Source: Cherax quadricarinatus
Lineage: Eukaryota; Arthropoda; Malacostraca; Decapoda; Parastacidae
NCBI RefSeq assembly: GCF_038502225.1
Contig: NC_091298.1
Span: forward strand, 30,562,833-30,626,832
DNA length: 64,000 bases
Direction: 5' to 3'
The number at the start of each line of letters is the position of its first letter. Positions within the stretch are counted from its first letter, which is position 1. The notes under the pieces are model-generated. The model was not told where the DNA came from. It saw only the letters and a program-made list of their open reading frames with translations, and made no database searches. Position numbers and translations under genes: made by a program. Below are positions 1 to 11,072 of this stretch, one piece after another.

Positions 1-12
1 ATATATATATAT

Positions 13-470
13 AACAACCACTCGGAAAAGAATAATGAACTTCCAAGCACTTTTGTGATATCTAACATTATCAAGGATTTATATAAAATAAAAAATTAGC
101 AGGAGGCATATACATTTGACAGTCAACATACAACACCAGAACTTTTTATGATGATGCGGGTGAGGTGGTCAAGGACCTGTCAGACAGCGTATATTTTACC
201 CAAGCTTCAGTATTTTTAGCTTGTCAAATATATTTTAAATTCTTCTCAAATTTTATTAATTATAAATGAGTCTAATTTGTGTAATCCTAAACCAATATTC
301 ATACTAATTTTAAAAATATTAGATTTCTCTCATCCATGGACCTGCTTGATATAACTTTTTCGGCCTTATGAAAATCAATTGGATTGTTAAAATATCTCGT
401 ATAAATAAACAGAGCATTTGACTCCTGTCCAATTCTAAAGCTATATTTATGTTATTGTTATCTTAGTTAA
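13..470. repeat. PLE-like terminal repeat, degenerate copy
   Basis: This segment follows a short (AT)n tract at 1-12. It matches 58241-58720 in the same order: an 'acaaccact' start, 'acattatcaagga', then a distal block with 'gcttgatataacttt' and 'aataaacagagcatt'. The minus strand of the proximal part contains a degraded form of the motif seen at 58088-58113 (CTTGATAA, short stem, GAAAG), which resembles a hammerhead core. I infer a dispersed Penelope-like terminal repeat. No coding capacity is visible. Confidence 0.6.
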
Positions 471-479
471 AGACTTTTC

Positions 480-700
480 CCAGTTCAACCTACTGTCAAC
501 AGATACCAGAAAGACTACAGGAACAAGTGAAGAAGTCTGTAAGAGAACACTGGATCACTACCTTCACTTAGTGCCATATCAATCCATCTGTGATAAATAT
601 GCAAGCCAGTGGGCCATCAACATCAACAGCCTGGTTGATCAGGCAAGGGAAGGAGAAGACTGGTCCCAGGCCAGGCAGCGGGAGTAGAAAAACGCTCGAA
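480..700 (+). pseudogene. LINE-A 3' coding-end relic
   Basis: The sequence around 600-690 reads in plus orientation as a decayed 'SLVDQA...DW..' tail. This is the signature that ends LINE-A copies at 30629-30930 (minus) and 32772-33090 (plus). An 89-codon open frame from 590 crosses it in another frame and is not a gene. Only the extreme 3' end of the element is represented. Confidence 0.45.
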
Positions 701-1332
701 ACCATTCATAGGCATATCGCAGTTCATATGAAAAACAAAAAAAAAACATATCTTGACATTGAGTTTTGCAACGTATTTAATATCCGTGGTGCATCGCCAT
801 TAAAATGGGTATTTAAATTTATTCATATTAAACCACCTCTAGTCATTCAGTGGAAATAAAATTTATTTTTATGGATACTTTTGAAAGAGAGTTTAGGGCA
901 GTGACCTCTGAGTTTGACGCGTTATCGTATATTGTTTCTCTGATAAAGGGTTACGATGCATTTATTGTGTAAAGTATTTTTTATCCCATTAATATTATTT
1001 TTAGCTTATTTATAAGTCATTGAGTATTAGAAGACTATAACCTCGGAACTGCTAGCATTTATTACCAGGCTTTGACGTTGGTAACTCTACACCTACTGCA
1101 AGCACATCCACCATTATTCACTCACTTGGTGTCTATCCAGAAGTGTGCTGACATCACAGTCCCAATGACTTTCTGAAGTGCAGTTTCTCCACCTCTGCCC
1201 TAGAGTACAGCCACTCAGTCTTCCACAACATATGAAAGAGAGCACTCGATAAAGGAGAGAGCGAGGCTCAACAAGTGGCATACCTTGAGGAGTAGGACGA
1301 GTGAGTAGCTCTCTTGAGCTCCGTCTTTTGAT
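701..1332. other. No recognisable feature
   Basis: AT-rich to neutral sequence with no long open frame, tandem repeat or family match that I recognise. A short stretch near 1068-1085 resembles the noncoding strand of LINE-A but is too short to call. Confidence 0.5.
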
Positions 1333-2664
1333 GGTTCTGATCTTTTCTTGCTGGTTCTGATCTTCTCTTGCTGGGTCTGCTCTTCTCTTGCTGGGTCTGC
1401 TCTTCTCTTTCTGGGTCTGCTCTTCTCTTGCTGGGTCTGCTCTTCTCTTGCTGGTTCTGCTCTTCTCTTGCTGGGTCTGCTCTTCTCTTGCTGGGTCTGC
1501 TCTTCTCTTGCTGGTTCTGCTCTTCGCTTGCTGGGTCTGCTCTTCTCTTGCTGGGTCTGCTCTTCTCTTGCTGGTTCTGCTCTTCTCTTGCTGGGTCTGC
1601 TCTTCTCTTGCTGGTTCTGCTCTTCTCTTGCTGGGTCTGCTCTTCTCTTGCTGGGTCTGCTCTTCTCTTGCTGGTTCTGCTCTTCTCTTGCTGGGTCTGC
1701 TCTTCTCTTGCTGGTTCTGCTCTTCTCTTGCTGGGTCTGCTCTTCTCTTGCTGGTTTTGCTCTTCTCTTGCTGGTTCTGCTCTTCTCTTGCTGGGTCTGC
1801 TCTTCTCTTGCTGGGTCTGCTCTTCTCTTGCTGGGTCTGCTCTTCTCTTGCTGGGTCTGCTCTTCTCTTGCTGGGTCTGCTCTTCTCTTGCTGGTTCTGC
1901 TCTTCTCTTGCTGGTTCTGCTCTTCTCTTGCTGGGTCTGCTCTTCTCTTGCTGGGTCTGCTCTTCTCTTGCTGGGTCTGCTCTTCTCTTGCTGGGTCTGC
2001 TCTTCTCTTGCTGGTTCTGCTCTTCTCTTGCTGGGTCTGCTTTTCTCTTCCTGGGTCTGCTCTTCTCTTGCTGGGTCTGCTCTTCTCTTGCTGGGTCTGC
2101 TCTTCTCTTGCTGGGTCTGCTTTTCTCTTCCTGGGTCTGCTCTTCTCTTGCTGGGTCTGCTCTTCTCTTGCTGGGTCTGCTCTTCTCTTGCTGGGTCTGC
2201 TCTTCTCTTGCTGGGTCTGCTCTTCTCTTGCTGGTTCTGCTCTTCTCTTGCTGGTTCTGCTCTTCTCTTGCTGGGTCTGCTCTTCTCTTGCTGGTTCTGC
2301 TCTTCTCTTGCTGGGTCTGCTCTTCTCTTGCTGGTTCTGCTCTTCTCTCGCTGGTTCTGCTCTTCTTTTGCTGGTTCTGCTCTTCTCTTGCTGGTTCTGC
2401 TCTTCTCTTGCTGGTTCTGCTCTTCTCTTGCTGGTTCTGCTCTTCTCTTGCTGGTTATGCTCTTCTCTTGCTGGGTCTGCTCTTCTCTTGCTGGTTCTGC
2501 TCTTCTCTCGCTGGTTCTGCTCTTCTCTTGCTGGTTCTGCTCTTCTCTTGCTGGTTCTGCTCTTCTCTTGCTGGTTCTGCTCTTCTCTTGCTGGTTCTGC
2601 TCTTCTCGTGCTGGTTCTGCTCTTCTCTTGCTGGTTCTGCTCTTCTCTTGCTGGTTCTGCTGGT
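1333..2664. repeat. 20-bp minisatellite, about 66 units
   Basis: The unit is TCTTCTCTTGCTGGGTCTGC, repeated head to tail with very few indels. The main polymorphism is GGGTCTGC versus GGTTCTGC. The first kilobase mixes both, while units after about 2300 are almost all GGTTCTGC. Two rare TTTTCTCTTCC units at 2041 and 2121 lie 80 bp (four units) apart, suggesting a block duplication. Because 20 is not a multiple of 3 and no phase makes a stop, all three plus frames stay open for over 430 codons. Those frames encode CSSLAGSALLLL-type repeats and are artefacts of the array. Confidence 0.97.
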
Positions 2665-3425
2665 TCTCACATGTTTTTTATTTTGTTTCTACTCTTAATG
2701 TTTTTTCTTTATTCCTAATAGTTCTTCTGCTTCTATTTTTTCTTGATTATTTCCTGATTTTTCTTTTCTTTTTTGTTCTTTTCCTGCTTGTTCTTTTCTG
2801 CTAAGTTTTTTGTTCATTTTACTGCTGGCTCTACTCTTGCTAGCTCAACTACTGCCCCTCACCACACCCTTTTCCATTATTCTCCATAACTTCTCTCATT
2901 AACCCTTTCTACATCATTTCTCTCCATATTCTTCCTATCTACTACATTTCTGTACCCTTATATCTTCCCCCACTATTTTTCATGTCTTATACATCCTCGC
3001 CCACTATCTTTCTTACAACTCTCCTACGTTCTCCCCCACTATCCTTCTTTCAGTTCTACATACTCACCCATTATCCTTCTTCATTCCCTTCCCTCTATTT
3101 TCTCCTCAACTACCCTCTTCAGACTCTCCCCACTACGTTATCTATTCTCTTCCCACTCCCCTCCTGATAACCATTTTCACATTGTCCCCCCTCCCCTATC
3201 CGCACACTTCCCATTACTCCTTCCCTTTCCCATTCCCACCCTACTTTCACCCCAGTGCCTGTTTCACGTCCCGCCCCTACTCCCTTTCTCCACTCCCACC
3301 CTCATCCCCTCTCCACACCTTGCCCCTATACCCATTTCCATTCACACCACTATCCCTCTGTACATCCACCTCTATTGCCCCTATCAACTCTTACTGTAGT
3401 ACCCCTATCCACTCCCACCCATATA
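2665..3425. repeat. Pyrimidine-rich low-complexity tract
   Basis: Strongly C+T-biased DNA with a degenerate minisatellite character from about 3180 ('ccactcccacc', 'ctctccacacc'). A similar C-rich family is seen at 7225-7470, and its complement at 30260-30625 and 33168-33420. Short open frames here (2982-3167, 3182-3484) are compositional and not supported as genes. Confidence 0.8.
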
Positions 3426-4120
3426 CCTGGAGTCTACCTGAGGTTGTTACGAGGGTTAACGCGTTGACCCTCGGTCTGCAGTAATAGCCTGATCAACAAG
3501 TCTGTAACTGCTGGTCGCTCGCAATCTAATGTACGAACCGCAATCCAGCTGATCAGACACTGACTGTGGGTGTCTGTCCAGTTCCCTCCTGAAGACAGGC
3601 AGGGGTCAATTGGAAATTTCCCTTATGCATGGTGAGAAGCTATTGAGCAGTCTTAGGCCCGGACACTTATTGTGTTTTCTCTTAGTGTACTCATCGCTCC
3701 CCTGCTTTTCTTTTTGGGTATGTTGCACCGTCTGCCTAGTCTTTTGCATTTGTAGGAAGTGATTTGTGTGTGCAAATTTTGGACTAGTACCTCCAGAATT
3801 TTCCAGGTTTAGATTACGATGTATCTTTCTCACCTGCAATTTAGGAAGTACAGGTCAAGAGACTTCAAACATTCCCAGTAATTACGGTGCTTGACTGAAC
3901 TTATACATGCAGTGAAGGTTCTCTGTATAGTCTCTAGATTTGCAATTTCATAATGCCTTAAATGGGGCTGTTAGTATACAGCAGTATTCTAGCCTAGAGA
4001 GAACAAGTGATTTGAAAACTATTATCATTGGCATGGCATCCCTTGTTTTGAATATCCTCATTATTCATCCTACCATTTTTCTCGCAGATGTGAAGAATTA
4101 ACCCCAATTTGTAAACTTGG

Positions 4121-5068
4121 TAACTCTCAGCCCCCTCAGCCCACTGAGGGGCCTAGCCCCTCCCGGAAGGGGCTAGTGAACTATTCGATTTCAAAGTGGA
4201 TTTTGTCAATAGTATTCCAGGTTATACGACCACACACTTCACTGCAACCCATGGACTGCAGTGCATATTTGGTGGATACAAGTGAAAATATGACTTACCA
4301 TGCTCATGTAACGGGAGCTTGTTGCGTTGATTGCGCCACGTAGGCCGAGAATGATGTCTTGAGTAGGCTGCTATTCCCCATATACGTCGCGATTATTAAT
4401 GTCCTATTACTCGCAACGTGTCGTTTCAGTCACTTTTCAATACCACCATCCGTATTTTCCACGGTAAGGAGATTTTACCCCGAGTGTTCGATTACTTCTG
4501 AGTGCACGCCGCGGAACATGTTAAACACTTTATTGTGACTTTACTGCGAATTACTTCACTCGTGTTTGCACTAGTTCAACTTACTAGTGAAGATTGTTAG
4601 TATTCCAGAGTCTACGACCGCACAATTCACTGCTGTCTTTGTTCTCAGCAGGAGATTCCGTGACGTATTCTCACTCTGAGTAATTCAAGCACTCTGACTT
4701 CGTTGGTGCTGCGCAGCGCCTCAGCTCCTCATTCCACAAAGGAAATGCTGACTTCAGCTTTATAGACATTCATTGCTAGCTTTTGCAATAGAGTTTAACA
4801 CAAAATGGTTGTTGTTTTGTTTTAGCTGTAGCTGGTAGATCAAGTGGGGCACAGGCTTTCACATGTTTTTCCTACTATGGGGAAAGAGCAACTGACTCAG
4901 GCTTAACCTCGTATGTGTAGTTATCCATCAAGTCTGATAATGACAGAGGCGTGCCTTGTGACGCACGGATCACATATGGTTGTAATAAAGCTGTTGTGGG
5001 AGCAAGGAAGTGGTAGAGTTCACTAGTCTCTCTTGAGAGGGCTAGGCCTCTCAGAGGGCTAAGAGTTA
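4121..5068. mobile_element. MITE-like DNA transposon, 948 bp
   Basis: The ends are imperfect inverted repeats of about 60 bp. The left arm (4121-4181) starts taactctcagcccc and ends ggctagtgaac. The complement of the right arm (5007-5068) starts taactcttagccct and ends gactagtgaact. Both ends carry TA, compatible with a TA target duplication. Internally, a 'tattccag..tacgacc.cac..ttcactgc' block occurs twice, at about 4209 and 4597. There is no transposase open frame. It lies inside LINE-A, so it is younger than that element. Superfamily is not determined; a Tc1/mariner-type target is suggested only by TA. Confidence 0.7.
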
Positions 5069-5185
5069 TTTCCCCCCTTTTCCAAATTTTAGTTAAATGT
5101 CCACAGCAGATGTACTAGTGACACTGCTGTGATCCTTGATAGTGAAATCCTCTGACATTAATACTCCCATGTGCTTCATATTAGT

Positions 5186-5509
5186 TTATCGCTTTATTGT
5201 GTGGTTAGAGCTTGTGGTATATTCCGTTCTAGCTTCTGTTTCCTCACATTTTTCATGACGGAGTAACTGAAATTCGTCCTCATTGAACATCATATTGTTT
5301 TCAATGGCGCACTGGAAACCTTGGTTTATATCCTCTTGGAAATTTAGTGTGTCCTCGATGGATGACACACTCATGCAGATTCGAGTATCGTCTGCAATAG
5401 AAGACGCAGTGCTATAGTGTACATCTCTGTCTGATATGAGGATGATGAACTGGATAGGGGGCGAGTACTGTACATGTAGAAGAGAGTTTTTCAATGTGGA
5501 AGCCTCCAA
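5186..5509 (-). pseudogene. LINE-A reverse transcriptase palm fragment
   Basis: A 107-codon minus-strand open frame. Residues about 35-60 carry 'SSIADDTRICMSVSSIEDT', where ADD corresponds to the RT catalytic F/YADD motif. Residues about 60-95 carry 'NQGFQCAIENNMMFNEDEFQLLRH', the conserved stretch after the palm in CR1-like RTs. The usual aromatic residue before ADD is isoleucine here. It is a piece of the 3428-7050 element and is not an independent gene. Confidence 0.8.
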
Positions 5510-5540
5510 ACTAACAATTTACCATTACACTTTGTGAAAT

Positions 5541-5944
5541 ATGAGACACTTGTGCAACATTTGGAAATCTTTATTGAGGAAACTTTTCTCCATCCAGTTT
5601 CTTCTTCACTTCATTACAGAGAAGAACTGGGATCTTGATACAGGGAATTCTTCTAGTCTTGCCTAACCTACAGGCATGATCTACTTACACTTGTGTATTT
5701 GCCCAGTGGTGGCTCTGCCTTCTCCTGCTTTTACTCACCTGACTGCAATATATAAGCCAATTCTCTGAGCATATGCTGTACCTTTCTCAAGATTTATGGA
5801 CTGAAGACATCGATTCCAGGCTGAGGGACTGATTATCTCATTCTCCTTCTCATCTTTCACTGTTTTTCTGTGTTGGACTGAAGAAGTCACTGGTGGCGAA
5901 ACGTTTCCTCAGTATAGATTTCGGAATGTTACACAAGAGTCTCA
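5541..5944. mobile_element. Inverted-repeat element with hammerhead-like core
   Basis: The left arm (5541-5583, atgagacacttgtgcaac...) matches the complement of the right arm (about 5897-5944). On the plus strand 5878-5902 reads CTGAAGA, a short stem segment, then GAAAC, resembling the CUGANGA...GAAA core of hammerhead ribozymes. Related segments occur at 27545-27760, 28441-28570 and 54640-54850. It interrupts LINE-A. I infer a solo, inverted PLE terminal repeat. Confidence 0.65.
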
Positions 5945-7050
5945 TTCTTCAACTTGTCGGTTTTCTAAACCATTAATTACATCACATTACTCTTTGTGCT
6001 CTATTAGTTTAGAATGTTGAAGATCCTTCTGCCAACTTTTCTTGTTATTCCTATAGCACGCATTTTGTGCGCTCTGACACAATGATCGCATTTGTCCAAG
6101 GTTTTTGCAAAGTATGTGTACACTACATATGTATTATGTTTGTCCTTCAGTGCATACAAGACCATGTCATTATGATCCATTAGTTACGTGAGGCAGGTGG
6201 GACCTGCTCTAAATCAATGTTGCCCTGGGTTTTGCATTTGTTGAGAATCCAAGTGGTTGGCGATCATGTTCCTTAGAACTCTTTCAAAGATTTTTATGTG
6301 GGATTTTAGAGATATCGGTCGATAATTCTTTGTTATTACTTTGCTACCATCTACTGTATGTGGAGTGGGGTTATATCCATTGATAGGGTTAAATCCATTG
6401 ATTTTAAGCGACTATGGGATGACATCTGTGTCCAGGCTCCCTCTCCATAGCATGCTTAAGCCACGCGGAAGTGGTTTCTTGAAGTTCTTGACTCACACGG
6501 AGTTCAACGAGATTGGGCCTGGGGCTGAGTGCTAGAGCCTGTTATCAATGGCTTTTTCAAAGTCCAGTAGAATTTGAGTTATTTCAGAAATTTGACAGGG
6601 TTATGAGGCTCGTTCATGAAAAGTTAATTAGCCTTGTTGATCTTAAGTCTGATTAACGGCTTGCTATACAGAGTTATACTGAAAAGTCAGAATCTCACTC
6701 ATTTTTTGGGGGTCATCTAAGTTCCATCTTGTCTGAGCAAGGGCCTGATACTGGACGTAGTTTTGCCTTGGTTTTGGCATATGAAAATAAATATTTTGGA
6801 TTTCTTTCAGTTGCATTAATTGCTTTTAGCTCCTCCTGTCTCTCCTAATCTTGTTTGAATCATTTAACTTAAGCTCAATATTTTCCACCTCTCTAGCCAG
6901 TGCTTTCTTCCATATTTTAGATAATCTACCCTCCCACCCCTTTGAGAAGCTCAGTGATTCTTCTCCTTCACCTTTACAGTTTACTTCTCTTTATTTTTTC
7001 CTTAGGGGAATATGCCTTGAGCAGATTCAGCTGCTAAAAAGTTAATCCTT

Positions 7051-7784
7051 CCAAGGCACTGGTTCGTATCCATATTATTTAAAACATTTTCCCGGCAGGT
7101 TTAATTTAGGATAGGCTTTATCTGATCCCATTTGATGTTCTTGTTGTTGAAGTTGAATTTGTTGAAGGCACCCTCGTAACTGTATACATTTTATTGGTCA
7201 GGACCCCTGTGCATACAAGTCTGGACCCGTTTACACATCCACCCTGACTGTTCTTCCCCACACCCTTTCCAGCTTCCCCTCTCCACACCCTCTTCCACTG
7301 CCCTTCTACGCTCTCACTCCCCCTACTCCGTATCCACTCCTGCTGCCCTTCTACTACCATCCCCGTTCCTCTGTCCACCCCACCAGCATTGCCTCTCTCC
7401 ACTCCCGCCCACAACCCCCCCCCCAGAACACCCACTCCCACTGTCCCTCTCCACACACCCATCAATAACAAACTCCCCTCATGATGACAACAACGTATAG
7501 CGTGTCCACTCCAAAGCGACATTTAATCTTCTCTACGTAATTGCATTTTAGCCTTTTTAGCCTTGAATGCCTGAGAGGCTACCGAGCGTGTGGAACTTTT
7601 AATATTGTTGTGTTGTTCTACCAGAGATTTGTGAAGGTTCTCCAGCCTTAATGTCATATTACACAGAAAGCGGAGGATCAACAATAAAAAAAATCTCATC
7701 TGAGTTTATCTCGCCTTTACCATTGTACAAAATATACATTTATTTTTATGTTGATAGCTTCTTTCTCATTTTATTTCTTCGAAT
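7051..7784. repeat. C-rich minisatellite-like tract (7225-7470) and unassigned flanks
   Basis: The 7225-7470 part is a degenerate array around 'ctccactcccactgcccctctccacac', including a run of nine C. The 134-codon minus frame at 7118-7522 is a Gly/Arg/Val-rich translation of this array and is rejected as a gene. The remainder to 7784 is AT-rich with no feature I recognise. Confidence 0.65.
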
Positions 7785-7792
7785 ATATATAT

Positions 7793-7861
<69 letters not shown>
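7785..7861. repeat. (TA)n microsatellite
   Basis: Pure alternating TA apart from one early 'aga' interruption. It forms the left border of TA-MITE copy 1. Confidence 0.97.
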
Positions 7862-7862
<1 letters not shown>

Positions 7863-7865
<3 letters not shown>

Positions 7866-8247
7866 GTGCCGAATAGGCAGAGCTTGCGATCTTGGCTTAA
7901 ATATCAACGCTTATCTTGCCATATAGGACAAGCGAAAATTTGTGTATGCAATAATTTCGCCAAAATCATTCTAAACCTAACGAAAAAAATATATTTCACT
8001 GTGTTTGTTTATTATTAAATTATTGTAAACAAATCTAAAATATATTTAGTTGGGTTTGGCTAAAATAAATTGTTTTTGTTATAATAAGGTTAGGTAAGTT
8101 TTCTAAGATTCTTTTGGTGCAAATTTATAAATTTTTACATCAACATTAATGAAAAATATATATCTTTAAACGTATAAGAGAAAATTTCAGAAATGACTTA
8201 ATTTTAAATGAGTTCTTGCTAATTGACCAGTTTTACATATTCGGCAC

Positions 8248-8250
<3 letters not shown>
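7863..8250 (+). mobile_element. TA-MITE copy 1, 388 bp
   Basis: It begins GTCGTGCCGAATA and ends TATTCGGCACGAC, the exact inverse, and sits between two (TA)n arrays. The interior is AT-rich and noncoding, with 'aatcattctaaacctaacg', 'aataaggttaggtaag' and 'ttaattttaaatgag' blocks shared by all copies. The 46852-47239 copy has the same length and order. Other copies are 10586-10770, 16571-16949, 57485-57871 and 59851-60188. I infer a non-autonomous DNA transposon with a TA target. Confidence 0.85.

Positions 8251-8338
<88 letters not shown>
8251..8338. repeat. (TA)n microsatellite
   Basis: 88 bp of alternating AT joining the TA-MITE to the 3' end of an RTE-derived element. Open frames of Ile-Tyr repeats through it are artefacts. 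Confidence 0.97.
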
Positions 8339-9360
<1,022 letters not shown>

Positions 9361-9500
9361 CTGCACTACTACTGCTACTAATACTACTAATAGTACTTCT
9401 ACTACTAGTAGTAGTACTGCTACTACTACTACTACTAGTACTTCAACTACTACTACTGCTGCTGCTACTTCTACTACTACCATTACTACTATTATCGCTA
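9361..9500. repeat. (CTA)n imperfect trinucleotide array
   Basis: About 140 bp of act/cta triplets interrupted by 'agt' and 'gct' variants. Confidence 0.9.
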
Positions 9501-10184
9501 CTTCTGCTCCCCCCTACCATTCTGCTACTCGTGTTTCCCACTCCCCTCTCGTATATATTCTGGCTCCCTTTCACGCTTCATGCTTTTCCACTTTAAATGA
9601 ACTCTTCCGCCTCAATAACCTTCCCAGCTTCAATTTTCCTGACACTGCACCATCATCATGACCACCCCATCACATCCTCCAACCACAGCCCCCCAATCCA
9701 CTTTTGATCCACCAGCCGCCCAAGCCACTTTGCCTGCCCAGCCTGTCACCACCTTTACATGCACTGGAACTCCACGACATCGAGAATATCACTCCTTTGA
9801 AGAAGAAATTCAAGTCATCGACCACATTCGGCTTCACCCGAAAAAAACGTACGATTCTTCATTACATCCTGGAATAAGATCATGTTCAACTTTCAAACAC
9901 ACCTCCGTTGTCCACATATAACTTCACCATCAAGCACTTCGCTGCTGGGCTAAGTCCTGCTTTATTTCTACGACTGAAGACACTCTTCTCCTGTGCTGTT
10001 CTCGCCTATCCCAACTTCCCCGCTTTCTTCTTACCAGAGAGCTAGTTCGTTCGTACTTCTCTCTGTGACTTATTAATGGTCCAAGTCGGGCCGAAACGTC
10101 GTCATAATTTCCGTCTCCTAAGTGCGGGTTGTTATTCGTGCATTGTTCCAGTCACAGTACTGTGCCTTTTTTTGGCCCAAGATA
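9501..10184 (+). repeat. Dispersed repeat ending in a GAAAC-GTC-GTC motif
   Basis: C-rich sequence with an 87-codon frame at 9658-9921 that I do not recognise. Near the 3' end, 10070-10103 reads 'ttaatggtcc', a 5-nt loop, 'gggcc', then GAAAC GTC GTC. This matches the second half of a minimal hammerhead fold (stem II, GAAA, one-pair helix III, GUC). The first box is degraded. The following 'cattgttccagtcac' also occurs near 39997. I treat it as a PLE-related dispersed repeat. Confidence 0.5.
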
Positions 10185-10428
10185 CATAAATTACTTACCA
10201 AACCATACCACAGACGGGGATAGAACCAGCGATCAGAGACTCTCAAAACTTCTACACCATAGAAAGGTTAGCATAGGCACCACAGTGACCACAAATGCAA
10301 GTTTTTACAGACGAATCTAACGCGACGATCTGGAGTTTTGAGACTCTCTGATCGCGGGTTCTATACCCGCCCGTGGTATGGTTTGTTTGCAATCGTGTCA
10401 TTACGATTTCGTGAGTCATAAATTACTT
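10185..10428. mobile_element. tRNA-like SINE/foldback with 12-bp target duplication
   Basis: The element at 10197-10416 is flanked by identical copies of cataaattactt (10185-10196 and 10417-10428). Its halves are inverted ('accaaaccataccac', 'gatcagagactctcaaaact' versus complement). The right half has 'gatcgcgggttctataccc', which resembles an RNA polymerase III B box, and ends 'ttacgatttcgtgagt'. A related copy is 44430-44545. A 12-bp duplication favours LINE-driven retroposition over cut-and-paste transposition. Confidence 0.75.
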
Positions 10429-10499
10429 GTGCTACTCAGACCATCTTATCAGTCATTGATGCCTTCAACTATATGAAATTATAAACACGTCACCAGTAT

Positions 10500-10585
10500 A
10501 TGTGAACTTTTACTGACAACGTTTCGCCCACACAGTGGGCTTTATCAGGTCACAAACAGAACGTTGTCAATAAAGGATCACATTT
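10500..10585 (-). repeat. PLE-like terminal repeat with hammerhead-like core
   Basis: The minus strand of 10514-10548 reads CTGATAA, stem AGCCCACTGTGTGGGC, GAAAC GTT GTC. The same stem occurs in the PLE arms at 31021-31053 and 32597-32631. The first box differs from CUGANGA at the catalytic G position, so this copy may be inactive. It runs directly into a truncated TA-MITE. Confidence 0.6.
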
Positions 10586-10767
10586 AGCCTAATCCAACTA
10601 TTGTAAGTTTACAATAATTTATTAATAAACAAACACAATGAAATATATTTTTCTTCGTTACTAGGTTCAGAATGATTTTTGTGAGATTATTGAATTTTCG
10701 CTTGCCTTATTCAGTAAGAAGAGCGTTTCTGTTTAAGCCAAAATCGCAAGTTTTACTTATTCGGCAT

Positions 10768-10770
<3 letters not shown>
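10586..10770 (-). mobile_element. TA-MITE copy 2, truncated
   Basis: Reverse-oriented half of the TA-MITE ending 'tattcggcatgac' at the (TA)n array. The other half is replaced by the PLE-like repeat. An open frame of 70 codons (10672-10884) crosses it and the TA array and is not a gene. Confidence 0.8.
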
Positions 10771-10854
<84 letters not shown>

Positions 10855-10861
10855 ATTATTA
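10771..10861. repeat. (TA)n then (TTA)n
   Basis: 80 bp of TA followed by four TTA units. The TTA units form the simple 3' tail of the adjoining RTE fragment in its own orientation (TAA)n. Confidence 0.95.
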
Positions 10862-11072
10862 ACACATCGGCCGTTTCCCACTAAGGCAGGGTGGCCTGAA
10901 AAAAAAAAAACTTTCATCATTCACTCCATCACTGACTTGTCAGAGGCATGCTTACACTACAGTTATAAAACTGCAACATTAACACCCCTCCTTCAGAGTG
11001 CAGACACTGTACTTCCCATCTCCAGGACTCAAGTCCGGCCTGCCGGTTTCCCTGAATCCCTTCATAAATGTT
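10862..11072 (-). mobile_element. RTE 3' UTR fragment, 5'-truncated
   Basis: Matches 17041-17255 almost base for base ('cggccg.ttcccac', 'aggcagggtggcc', 'ttcagagtgcagacactgtacttcc', 'aagtccggcctgccgg', 'cccttcataaatgtta'). Similarity stops at 11072, before the coding region. It is a typical severely 5'-truncated retrotransposon insertion. Confidence 0.88.

Larger units (their letters stand above)
3428..7050 (-). mobile_element. LINE-A (CR1/L2-like), split by two nested insertions
   Basis: Read on the minus strand, this is a single decayed non-LTR retrotransposon. Its 3' end lies at about 3428-3480, and its RT domain runs through 5186-5509 and 5995-6540. At 6060-6350 the minus strand gives 'KNYRPISLKSH', 'FERVLRN' and 'NPGQH' fragments typical of the RT fingers. 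At 5186-5509 it gives an ADD-containing palm fragment. A MITE (4121-5068) and an inverted-repeat element (5541-5944) interrupt it. The upstream limit near 7050 is approximate. Many stops and frameshifts indicate an old copy. The CR1/L2-like assignment is from general RT recognition. Confidence 0.75.

Noticed and set aside
1348..2804. Three overlapping 436-478-codon plus-strand frames
   Set aside because: All are translations of one 20-bp tandem repeat in different phases, without gene signals.
7118..7522. 134-codon Gly/Arg-rich minus frame
   Set aside because: Translation of a C-rich minisatellite.
8080..8100. Telomere-like 'aggttaggt' words in the TA-MITE
   Set aside because: Only one or two TTAGG-like words per copy, with no tandem array; they are internal to a dispersed element.
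9658..9921. 87-codon Pro/Thr-rich frame
   Set aside because: C-rich composition and location within a dispersed repeat; no domain recognised.
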